Below, one piece after another: positions 30,587 to 39,073 of a stretch of 64,000 nt of DNA (position 1 is the first letter of the stretch; every line of letters starts with the position of its first letter). The position numbers and the translations under genes were made by a program. Source of the stretch: Gigaspora margarita (Eukaryota; Glomeromycota; Glomeromycetes; Diversisporales; Gigasporaceae); the NCBI GenBank assembly GCA_009809945.1, contig WTPW01000771.1:136147-200146 (forward strand). Reading direction: 5' to 3'. Below the pieces are notes generated by a model. It was not told the origin of the DNA, did not search any database, and saw only the letters and a list, made by a program, of their open reading frames with translations.

Positions 30587-32688
30587 ATGGAATTTGATTC
30601 AGTGGAACGAGAGCGGAAGAGGTTGAAGGCAGATGGACCTCAAAGTCAATCGATTGATAACTCCGAAATGTTACCTGTAAAAGCTAATTTGGTATCAGCA
30701 TCTTCGAAGCCTCTCAAAATATTGTCAACAGGATCATTTGCAGATTTGAAACAGGAAGGAGGCTATTATTTAGACAAAACTCACTTCATAACTAAAATCG
30801 AATATCTTAATGCACGTGCTATTTTCTCTTTGCGCCCTCGTCATTTCGGAAAGACACTATTTCTCTCTACTTTATCCTCTTATTACGATGTAAAAAACAA
30901 AGGAAAAAAATTTGAACAACTTTTCGGCGATTTGTATATCAGAAAAAATCCCGCACCATTAGCATCTTCATTCCTTGTTCTTAAATTCAATTTTTCTGGA
31001 CTTCGTACCAATTCAACATTTGAAGTTTTCGAAGAGAACTTCCTTAAAAGTTTGAACGTAGATATGACAAAGTTTTGTGCAGATATCGACAAGAGTTGAA
31101 AGATTATCATCAAATTTTGGATAAAAAAGAAAGCGCTTTGGTGAATTTTAAGGAGTTACTGAATGCGGTAGAATTGAGCGAGCACAAGGTATTTTCTCTT
31201 GCTTAGTTACCATCTACTCTCAAAGAAGAAACAGAAACTAATGTTTTTCTTTAGCTATATGTTTTTATTGATGAATATGACGCTGGAATGACCGAAGCCC
31301 TTAAAAATGAATACACCTTACAACTTCTTATTGCTCATCATAAAAATTCTCCAAGCAGAACTGAAGTAATAGAAAGTTCGTTCAAACAATTTTACAGTCG
31401 ATTGAAATCTGCTTGTGATGATGGCCTTGTTTATGTGTTCCAAACTGGTGTGACTCCTATTGTTATGGCCGAATTCACTTCAGGTTTTAATATTTCTGAA
31501 GATTTACCCTTAACAAAAAATTTTGGGACATGTATGACTTCAAGAAGTCAGAAATTGAGTTGCTCTTGAATAAAGCATTTGGAAATAGTTTGCCAGACAA
31601 TATTAAAGAAGAATTAATTACATGGTTAAAAAATGAAAATGATGGATATTTTTTCATCCTAGACAACCTGAAGGGATTTTTAGCACAGCACGTGTCTTGT
31701 ACAGTATTAGAAAATTTTTAGAACAAAAGTAAAAATCAGATAATAGTTGGAATTCTTTAATAACTCATGATGCACTTCTTGATTTTCCCTCTGATCCTCA
31801 AACACTTCCCTCTCAAATTTCACTGGATTTAATCGTTAACAACCCCCTTGGTAAATCCATCCTTACAGAAGCACTTGCTCGGCATCCTCTCGAATCCAAA
31901 GATGTTCTAGCTCAACGATTTAGACTCACCAATATTCGCGAATTAGCAACTGATCGTGCATCACTACTTTCATTTATGTTTTATATCAGAGCCATTACGT
32001 ATCAACCTAGCTTATTGACCAAACATTATTTTCGAATACCTAATCATCTTACCGAAAAGAAATTTATTAGGGAAGCATTAAAAATTTACGATTGGAAAGA
32101 AGATGATTTAATTCCTGTGCGGGGTTATTTGCAAATTTTAGAGGCTGATAATAATATCGAACCCTTTGTTGTTTTATTGAGAATACTTTATTAAAACTTC
32201 TAAAAGATAATAGTATAGTATATTCTAATGAAGAAGCTCTAAAGCAAGCATTCATGGATGCTATGATTCTTACCCTCCATGCTGATATCGAGCCAGAATT
32301 CCAAGTATATTCTCAAAGTCCTGATTTATATGGAATGGCGATCGATTTAGTAAAGACTAATATGGGGAAAAGAATAGCAATTGAATTTGATAATATCCAA
32401 ATGAAAAAAGTTTTATTAGATGAAGCTAGTGGTCATTGGCAGGATGCTACCAAAGTATCACGATCATTATTAGAAAAATCAGAAGAAGAAATCTTGGGAT
32501 TGAAAATCGATGATGAGCACCGAAAAGGACAAAAAACAATTGTGGAAGCTTTAGAATATAAGATTAATACAAAAAAAAAATATCTTGGACCATTAAGCAA
32601 AAGAAATGATACAGATTTAAAAAGCATGTTTATTGTTTTAAGAGTGGGTTTACACCATTTAATCAGTAGAAGAATTTATTGTAATTAA
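30587..32688 (+). pseudogene. AAA-ATPase-like protein with C-terminal PD-(D/E)XK-like domain
   Basis: The first piece (30587-31099) shows GSFADLKQEGGYYLDKTHFI and a Walker A-like RPRHFGKTLF, the signature of the AAA-ATPase-like family (Pfam PF09820) expanded in this fungal group. A 66-bp intron (31189-31254, GTATTT...TTTAG) separates HK from LYVFIDEYDAG, the Walker B block; the join is in phase and matches the family. Later pieces (31288-31569, 31530-31721, 31976-32194, 32254-32688) continue through EFTSGFNIS, LPDNIKEEL, KIYDWKEDDLIPV and the C-terminal nuclease-like region (AIDLVKTNMGKRIAIEFDN). There the usual Glu-x-Lys appears as Glu-Phe-Asp, so the nuclease motif is incomplete. At least four frameshifts and one stop are present. 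The cellular role of the family is not established. Confidence 0.85.
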
Positions 32689-32699
32689 GAATTTATTGT

Positions 32700-32879
32700 A
32701 ATTATGAATAACTATTTTACATTTTATATATGTTCTATTAACCTTCGCGTACATGATTCAGTAAATAAAAACTAAGACTTTGCACTAATAATCTCACGAA
32801 TATATTAATCATTACTTGATTACGAAATGCAATAAATTTTTTATTTTGCTATTCCACAAGCGGTAATCTGATTTATTAC
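32700..32879. other. Intergenic, nothing recognised
   Basis: AT-rich spacer after the AAA-type gene. Confidence 0.4.
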
Positions 32880-33010
32880 ATCATGAATATTCATCCTCTT
32901 ATGAAATAGTGACACATACTTTCAGTTTTTCTCATATTCATCCATTCTACGATGGTATCAGTTGCGTTAGTCGTATTGTATCTTTCGGCTATCCACTTCC
33001 CGTTTTTCAA
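32880..33010 (-). other. Possible exon or coding remnant
   Basis: Minus-strand frame LLKNGKWIAERYNTTNATD, then TIVEWMNMRKTESMCHYF, open for about 43 codons and preceded by a TTTTTTTGTTCAAG acceptor-like stretch. Protein-like composition; no family assigned. Confidence 0.3.
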
Positions 33011-33192
33011 CAACTTGAACAAAAAAATATATTAAGACGCGTTATAAAAAGTTCAGGACCTGATCTCGCTACATGACTTGATGATATGGACAATTTATGA
33101 TTATAATATCATATTCAAAAAATAATAATATTTTTTAACAATATGTATATTTGTACGGGAAAAAAAAATTATTATTAATGCATTTAAAGTTT

Positions 33193-33350
33193 AAGTTTAC
33201 TCAATAAGACCCAATTCTCGAAGATGCTCTGGAATAACTAAATATGGGTCTCTGTAATATCAAACATGCCTTAAAACAATCCAGTTTTTCGCACAATCCT
33301 TTCTTTTGTTGATCTCGTGTTTGCTGTCTTCGCTACGAAAGGATTTGATA
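33193..33350 (-). pseudogene. C-terminal fragment of a PD-(D/E)XK-type nuclease
   Basis: Minus-strand frame ending in TAA near 33193 reads KDCAKNWIVLRHV, a TGA at a probable Trp, then YYRDPYLVIPEHLRELGLIE. This C-terminal pattern (Trp-Tyr-Tyr-x-Asp-Pro-Tyr-x-Val-Ile-Pro-Glu) parallels the end of the coiled-coil nuclease at 33479-34296, so it is a second, truncated paralogue next to it. Confidence 0.55.
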
Positions 33351-33478
33351 TTCTTGGTGTTGTATAATAAAGTTAACAGATGCTAATAGATAAAGTGTCA
33401 AAAAAAATATAGATGCATTATATCTTATAGATTAAACATATATTAACCACTTATCTGCAATAGTGTTTATATTATAAA

Positions 33479-34296
33479 TTATTTGATTATTAGGTTGAAA
33501 ATTTTGAACGCTTGATTAATGAAGCCCGTAATTTTTTGTATTCTTTCCGGAATGACGATTTCTGGCTTTTCATCATACCATACCTCGAGTAGAAAAATTC
33601 TGTTATCTTGACACACGCATCTTTTTAGACGATCACGATTAACAATATCTTCGAGTTTTTTAACATCTTTATGCCAGCCAGTGTTGTGGAATCGGTGCTT
33701 ACTTCCTTGTACCTCCAATGCGATTTGATATTTTTAAAAGAAGGCATCAAATTCTAATCTATTCAAGAAGGGAGGGCGATACTCGATTATCGGTGCCTCT
33801 TTAAGAATTTCCTTAGCTATTTGAATGCATTTACCCTGGAATTTGCGATTTTTCTTGCCGAAGGCAGTCACAAGATGAGATTCTGATTTCTTTGTAAATT
33901 TCTCTATAATTGTTCTTAATATTGCGTTCCTTGCCTCAAGCTCAAGAATTATAGCCTTAGTATGATCAAAAAGGATTGGATACTGCAAACCAGTTTTTAA
34001 TTTTGCTATATCAGCCTTATTTTTAGCATATTCTTCTATAATCGTTTTAAAAGTTTTGCATTTTCAACCCTAAGTTTTATATTCTCAGCCTTAATATCTG
34101 CATTCTCGGCCTCGACTTTAGCAAATTTCTTTCTAAGTTTAGCAATATCAGATACAAGTTTTGCATTCAACTCTCTCAACGAATCAATTGTGGATTGGGT
34201 GTCTTTTATTGTTTTATACAAGATGCGAATATGTTCAAAAGTTTGAAAAATAAACATGTGATTTTGGGCAAACCGAGTTCGCTGAAATTTCGCCAA
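33479..34296 (-). pseudogene. Coiled-coil protein with PD-(D/E)XK-type nuclease domain
   Basis: Start at the ATG 34296. The first 86 codons end in a heptad coiled coil (AKLRKKFAKVEAENADIKAE). A frameshift near 34050 joins a frame continuing the helix, then a nuclease-like domain. LNRLEFDAFF with a TAA (33734) is followed by YQIALEVQGSKHRFHNTGWHK and DRLKRCVCQDNRIFLLEVWYDEKPEIVIPE. The Asp ... Glu-Val-Gln-Gly-x-x-His pattern is that of PD-(D/E)XK-type endonucleases common in Glomeromycotina mobile and viral loci. Total about 270 residues. It is on the same strand as the rest of the 33-43 kb virus-like block and could have processed DNA ends or host DNA. Two breaks make it a pseudogene. Confidence 0.65.
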
Positions 34297-34654
34297 GAAA
34301 AAAAATAATATATACGCATGTACATTACATGAAAAAAATCAACAATGGAGTTATCTTGTTTGTTAATTAATTCTACATTAGGTTTCTTAAAGAGGTGCAC
34401 CTTTGGTTTTCAAGTTTAAACAAAAATCAAATTGTCAAGAAATTTCGCAGACCTCGGGTCATTCAAATTTCACAGACCTCAGGTCATTCAAGTTTACCAA
34501 GAAAATTTCCGATCATATGCAAGTAATGTATATCGATATCAATACAATAAAATAAATTCGCGAAATATACGCGCAAAAGTAAGCCTTGTAAGGTATTATA
34601 GTATAGATAAATTTAGCATAATATACAGTACAACGGATAATAGTATGCTTATTT
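34297..34654. other. Intergenic with a short direct repeat
   Basis: AGACCTCGGGTCATTCAAAT and AGACCTCAGGTCATTCAAGT occur in tandem at about 34450-34495; otherwise AT-rich. No gene. Confidence 0.45.
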
Positions 34655-35290
34655 TTATTTAGTGCTAATTATTTGAGAATTTTTACATTCACATTGCCTA
34701 TATATGCCAACTGCTACTTTTTTGCATGCTTTGCAATATAGATGTGAATGATGATTGCATTTGTCACAAACCTTACACCCATGCTTCCAACCTCTAAAGA
34801 TATGCCAAAAAAATTTTTTCTTTTACGGACGCAGTAAGAAAAATTATTTTTGTGTGCCATCTATCCATACATGTTTATTCCATAATTTTATTAATTTTAT
34901 AGATATAGGTGCCAGCCCGAACTCCTCCTTTGATCTTTGATCTGCAGAAGATAACCTATCAATTAGCTAGCCTTTCTTTTTTCGAATAAAGGGGAATAAA
35001 TTTATCTCCCGAAATAGCTGGCCGTTAAGGCACTTCGTAAATCATTCTACATATGATGGTAGAGTCTGGACACGGTGTCCGGGCTCGGAAATTATTTCCA
35101 TGATATTTGGCAATCAGTTATCGTTATACACATTTAAAAAATCAAGCCCGATATGGACAGGATATGCAAATGCTTTATTATATGTTTGAGAATGCACGTG
35201 AACGAAATTCTGTTTTTTCTGATGGTAGAGTCTGGACACGGTGTCCGGGCTCGACTTAATTGCGTAGCAGAAATAGCGCAGTATATTAAC
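34655..35290 (-). pseudogene. Cys-rich zinc-binding protein of the virus-like block
   Basis: One minus-strand frame from about 35240 to the TAA at 34657-34655 is interrupted only by TGA, TAG and TAA stops. It reads QNFVHVHSQTYNKAF, then FTKCLNGQLFREINLFPFIR, then LWNKHVWIDGTQK. It ends in a Cys cluster HGCKVCDKCNHHSHLYCKAC (C-x2-C-x2-C ... C-x2-C) followed by CECK. The tail could be a zinc ribbon or a RING-like fold. Two stops fall at likely Trp positions. Family unknown; a viral transcription-factor-like role is conceivable but unproven. The frame contains one copy of a 34-bp repeat (35054-35087). Confidence 0.5.
35054..35253. repeat. Exact 34-bp direct repeat with inner palindrome
   Basis: The two identical copies are 35054-35087 and 35220-35253, 166 bp apart. 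Each begins TGATGGTAGAGTC and contains the palindrome GGACACGGTGTCC, then GGGCTCG. The GC-rich repeat stands out in AT-rich DNA. In the minus-strand gene frame the downstream copy encodes EPGHRVQTLPS; the other copy lies in a different frame, so the duplication probably arose by slippage or repair. Confidence 0.85.
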
Positions 35291-35446
35291 AAACTTTTCA
35301 TTTTAAGATTTCGGCCATTACATAATCCTTTTCATCCTTAGTTAGATTTAAAATAAAACCTGGAGGGTGGATTTTATTCATGATATTTTTTCTTTGCCTA
35401 TACTATTAAAAAGCTTATAAACCTTTTCAGATCTCTCCATCCTTTT

Positions 35447-36241
35447 TCACAAAGCTTCGTCAGAACATTTTGCCTCAGGAATCATCTCTCTAACCTCACT
35501 CTTGACTAATGCTTGAGATCCATCCTTGCCATATTCGGGTTTTAATTCTTTGTATCGTTTAAATACAGCTTCCTCAAAATCAAAATAGCTGAAAATAAGA
35601 TCTTGAGATGCACCTTCGTTTTTAGTTTCGGCATTATCAATCTTATCAGAGAGTTGCAAAAAAATACTGGTTGCACTTTCATTTGCTTTTTCCAAGTTCT
35701 CTCCAATAGCAGGAACAGATGTATCAGCTAATAATTCTTCAATAAGTTTTTTTAACATAGACGATACCTTCTTCCTACCAGTTTTTCTTGCCTTCTTGCT
35801 AGACAATTTTTCAGTAAATGCGGGTGATTCCCTAGTACGTTTTTTCTGGGTAGTCTCATTAAATAAGGATAATAATGGTGATACATTCATTGGTGAATTT
35901 AACCCAAGATTATTGCCTAACATATCTGCAATAGCTGAAGTTCCACTAGACTGAGATGATTCAGAAAACCTTCGTTCAGATATTACTGGATCAACAATTT
36001 TGTCGCAATCAGGAATAGGGCATTTGTTCTCTTCTGTAAGTAAAAAATTTTTTTCAATACATTTCCTATGATACGCATGACCGCATGGAAGTATTGTAAA
36101 TGATTCAAAGTTAACTGTTAAAATTTTTTTATTACATATTTTACATGGTGGCAATTCTGTAACTTCAATATTTTGTATCGCATCATGTTTTATTTCTTTT
36201 AAAATATTAAGAGCGAAGTTTTGGAGATTAACAAAGGACAT
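35447..36241 (-). CDS. RING-H2 finger protein, 264 codons
   Basis: Uninterrupted frame from ATG 36241. RING ligands are C33, C36, C53, H55, H58, C61, C74 and C79 (C-x2-C ... CGHAYHRKC ... C-x4-C), a C3H2C3 RING typical of ubiquitin-ligase-type proteins. A Ser-rich linker and a basic KKARKTGRKK stretch (149-158, possible nuclear signal) follow. The C-terminal block includes FDFEEAVFKRYKEL and IPEAKCSDEAL. The TGA at 35447 probably replaces an Arg codon: the frame continues with KRMERSEKVYKLFNSIG. After a shift, FILNLTKDEKDYVMAEIL (to about 35300) matches the end of the RING pseudogene at 26945-29222. The family block is therefore slightly truncated here. It is the least damaged gene of the window. 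Confidence 0.75.
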   Translation of the reverse strand: MSFVNLQNFALNILKEIKHDAIQNIEVTELPPCKICNKKILTVNFESFTILPCGHAYHRKCIEKNFLLTEENKCPIPDCDKIVDPVISERRFSESSQSSGTSAIADMLGNNLGLNSPMNVSPLLSLFNETTQKKRTRESPAFTEKLSSKKARKTGRKKVSSMLKKLIEELLADTSVPAIGENLEKANESATSIFLQLSDKIDNAETKNEGASQDLIFSYFDFEEAVFKRYKELKPEYGKDGSQALVKSEVREMIPEAKCSDEAL

Positions 36242-36249
36242 AATGATAT

Positions 36250-36505
36250 CAGCGAAGCAAGTACAGATAAGTTTCTTACAACAAACTTTTATTATACTTA
36301 GCTTATTTTATAGTGTATCCTCCACGACTAAAAAAATTTGATACTAATTTCAGATTTGGCGATTTGTTCATCAAATTTGGGCACATTTAACAATAGCGCT
36401 TTAAAGAAAATCTGACGATTACCAGTTAGAATTTTATATCAAATTAATATGCAGTAATAAAGTTGAAGTTATCACCGAGAAATATACTATTTATTGCTAA
36501 GATCG
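36250..36505. other. Upstream region of the RING gene
   Basis: AT-rich, with AGTATAATAAAAG (inverse of 36281-36300 region) about 45-60 bp before the ATG as a TATA-like candidate. Nothing else. Confidence 0.25.
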
Positions 36506-36544
36506 CATGCATTTTTGCATAACTATATGTTATTTTAAACCTCA

Positions 36545-36715
36545 ATTCGTACCTGATACAAATCTACCAATGACCCATAATGGAATTTTATTAGGTATAA
36601 TGGATGATGCTATAGTGCTCGTCACATTTTGTAGGATCAGATCTGTAAATCGCTGGCATAACTTCCATTCTTGTCCCATTCTAACATCAGAGGCATCGGA
36701 TTGACTTGCATAATA
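36545..36715 (-). other. Possible internal exon
   Basis: On the minus strand a TTTAAATTAG acceptor-like site precedes a frame ASQSDASDVRMGQEWKLCQR, then FTDLILQNVTSTIASSIIPN, then KIPLWVIGRFVS. It is followed by a GTACGA donor-like site. Protein-like, family unknown; splice sites are only candidates. Confidence 0.3.
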
Positions 36716-37005
36716 CTAATTTAAAAATTCGTAATAGGTGTAATATGCCAGAACATTCTGGAAAAGTTGGTGGATTAATTATTCATTGATTGTGGAATTA
36801 ACTGTATGCATTTTATATGATTCAAAGATTTTTAATCAGAAAAAAATAAAGCACTATCAGTACACATGGCTCAGCAAAAGTCTTTCGAATTTTCAAGTTT
36901 ATTAGCATTTTGATAATACTGATCTTGGGCATGTTTCATTAATATGCCACCTTGTTGATAAAGCCATTTAATCACTGCTCGCTGGATAATTTTAGCTAAA
37001 TTTAT

Positions 37006-37362
37006 TCATTTTTTCCATAAACGATATGCTTGCTGGATGATAATAGCCAATCGATTTTTTATATACAAAGTTTTAAAATATGCTATTTGGATTTTAAACT
37101 CTCTAAATTTAGAGTTATTGGCTATATATTCATTTCTGATTAAATTATTTTTAATACGGAATACAAAGTTTTTCCAATAATCTTTACTAAAAATATTATA
37201 TTCTGGTATTAATAAACGTCTACGAATATATATGGGTAGATGATACATTGCAAATCGTAACCATGCTTCTGGTGTTTTTAAATTACTAATATAGTTTAAC
37301 CCATATTCAGTTAACATAGATCGGGCATAATTATTTCTCCATTTCTCAAAAATATTAGGCAT
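37006..37362 (-). CDS. Hypothetical basic protein with IQ-like C-terminal helix
   Basis: 118 codons from ATG 37362, rich in Tyr, Arg and Lys, beginning MPNIFEKWRNNYARSM and ending RLAIIIQQAYRLWKK. The terminal helix is similar to IIQRAWRNFK in the gene at 9305-10453. The family is common in this fungal group, where such proteins often continue with RP-x-T/S-W after the helix, so this copy may be C-terminally truncated. Function unknown. It lies within the minus-strand virus-like block. Confidence 0.5.
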   Translation of the reverse strand: MPNIFEKWRNNYARSMLTEYGLNYISNLKTPEAWLRFAMYHLPIYIRRRLLIPEYNIFSKDYWKNFVFRIKNNLIRNEYIANNSKFREFKIQIAYFKTLYIKNRLAIIIQQAYRLWKK

Positions 37363-37625
37363 GTTAAATGCGTGGATTTTATTAACAAAGGCTTTTTATT
37401 TAATAAATATGAACCAACGACTGATCGATCTAGTGAAAGTATACACCTTTTTTTTCTTGCAAGCTCGAAAAAAGATTTGGGCTACCGATATATCCGGATT
37501 ACTGATATATCTGGCTTTGAGTGATTTAATCACGAGAAGGCGAGATTTTTATTTTACTTCGACACCGCCAATTTATAAGAAAAAAAAATATTAATATAAA
37601 AATATATCTCTCAATTGTGATTTTA

Positions 37626-37653
37626 AGAATAGCATTAGAAAAACGGTAGACAA
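37626..37653. terminator. Conserved motif beyond the recombinase gene
   Basis: AGAATAGCATTAGAAAAACG followed by GTAGACAA. It matches 25 of 28 positions of the motif at 9260-9286 and has the same orientation relative to its upstream minus-strand gene. Possible 3'-end signal. Confidence 0.35.
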
Positions 37654-37729
37654 TTTAAATCTCACATACATGAGGGCCCAGCGAAAATTCTCCAAACAAG
37701 TGATCACTACCCGACCCTCCTTCTAGTAT

Positions 37730-38992
37730 TTATTTCTGAATTTCAGCTAATATTGCATCAATTTCAGCTAACATTGAATCCATTTCTATTGTTTGAGGTG
37801 ACGAAGAAGCCTGTATTTGGGGTTTTAAACTGTCTCTTGTCTCTGGTTCAGAGTCAGACTCTTCTGATTCTGTATCATCTATAGCGTAATTATCACCTGC
37901 ATCAAGGTGATCTGATTCTTGTCTCATTGCGATTCTTGAAAGCAGTTTAAGATGCTGGGAAGTTAGTTTCTTACCACCATGAATTCTGGAAGCGTGTTTA
38001 TTTCCATAATCTCTTAATTTTTTAGGTATGGTTCTATAAAGTTTTTGTTTTAAGAATTTGTTAAATGGCCAGGCATTACGCGTTTCATTTTCAGTAAAGA
38101 CAGGATCATGCAACTTTCTTACCTTGATTGCATTTTGAATCCAGGTGAGTAATTCTTTGGCGCATTCTGGGTTCTTCTCTATGGAAAGAAATAGTTGGGG
38201 CTCAGGATTTTTTTTCTTCTCTCCTCTACTTTTTAAATAACCTGTGCAATACCAAGAATAACCTTCTTTATACTATACTAGAACATTCAAAGAATCTGGT
38301 TCATAGTAAATAATTTGAAGAGATCTTATTTCTGCAGGTTTCATACTCAACATCACAATTACATCCGCGAGACCTTCTTTAGATAGAATTTTAGAAACAT
38401 CCATATTCTGAATCTTTTTACTCACATTTGCTAAGGAGAAATGTATGGGAATTCTATTCGGATTAGCCATTCGTTTCTTAGTTTGCTTTTTTTGAATTTT
38501 ATTTGACTCTTGAATAAGTTTTGGATCTTTGGCATAGGTATTAATAATTTCAGAACTTACCTTGCCTTCTGCTAATTTTACATGAAATTGCAACTGGCAT
38601 GAACCACTGGTGACTATTTCATTTTCATAATTATTTTTTGGGCCTAAATCTAAATGATGGGTGAAAATGTCCATAGCATCACCGATTTTAGCACAATATT
38701 TTGCCCTTTTCTCTATGGTGAGTTTTCCCTTTCTCTTATCTGGTAAGAGAGCCTCTATATGCTCTTCACTAAATGAACATCTGTTATCAGTGCCTCTGGC
38801 AAGGGCGACTTTAACACACCTGTGGGCCATCCAATCAGGAAGTAAAGCATCAAGTTTGGGTGCATATTCACTTAATTGTTTTGGGGTAGAGTTAGCCGTC
38901 AGATTATGCTTTTCTAGGAATTGCTCTAAGACCAATACAAAGTTATTAACTTTAGGTTTTCGGGTCTTTGGAGTAGCTGTTTTCGCAGCCAT
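37730..38992 (-). pseudogene. Tyrosine-recombinase-like protein, one premature stop
   Basis: The single frame of 420 codons from ATG 38992 is broken only by a TAG at codon 240 (38275-38273). The N-terminal 110 residues resemble a helical core-binding domain. The catalytic-domain pattern follows: R223 (MKPAEIRSLQI, Arg I), a Lys-rich beta segment (YLKSRGEKK, 252-260), KKLRDYGNKH (R327, with K324 in place of the first His), MRQ at 356-358 where LRH is usual, and NYAI with Y369 as candidate nucleophile. Order and spacing fit tyrosine recombinases, which integrate Polinton-like and virophage-like elements; the altered His positions make activity doubtful. It lies about 80 bp after the primase-helicase gene on the same strand and shares its upstream motif. 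Confidence 0.6.
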
Positions 38993-39004
38993 GCTGATAG
39001 TAAG

Positions 39005-39019
39005 TGTTATCTAGTTATA
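39005..39019 (-). promoter_or_regulatory. TATAACTAGATAACA motif before the recombinase gene
   Basis: It lies 12 bp upstream of the ATG at 38992. Nearly identical (TATACTAGATAACA) to the motif 11 bp before the primase-helicase ATG. A TATA/initiator-like element of the virus-like block is the simplest reading. Confidence 0.45.
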
Positions 39020-39073
39020 TATTAATCTAGTTATTTTTTAATTCAAAAAAAATAATAATAATTCGCTCTTTAC

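Noticed and set aside
35054-35253. Attachment-site pair (att) of an integrated element
   Set aside because: The two copies are only 166 bp apart and one falls inside a gene frame; nothing resembling an insert lies between them.
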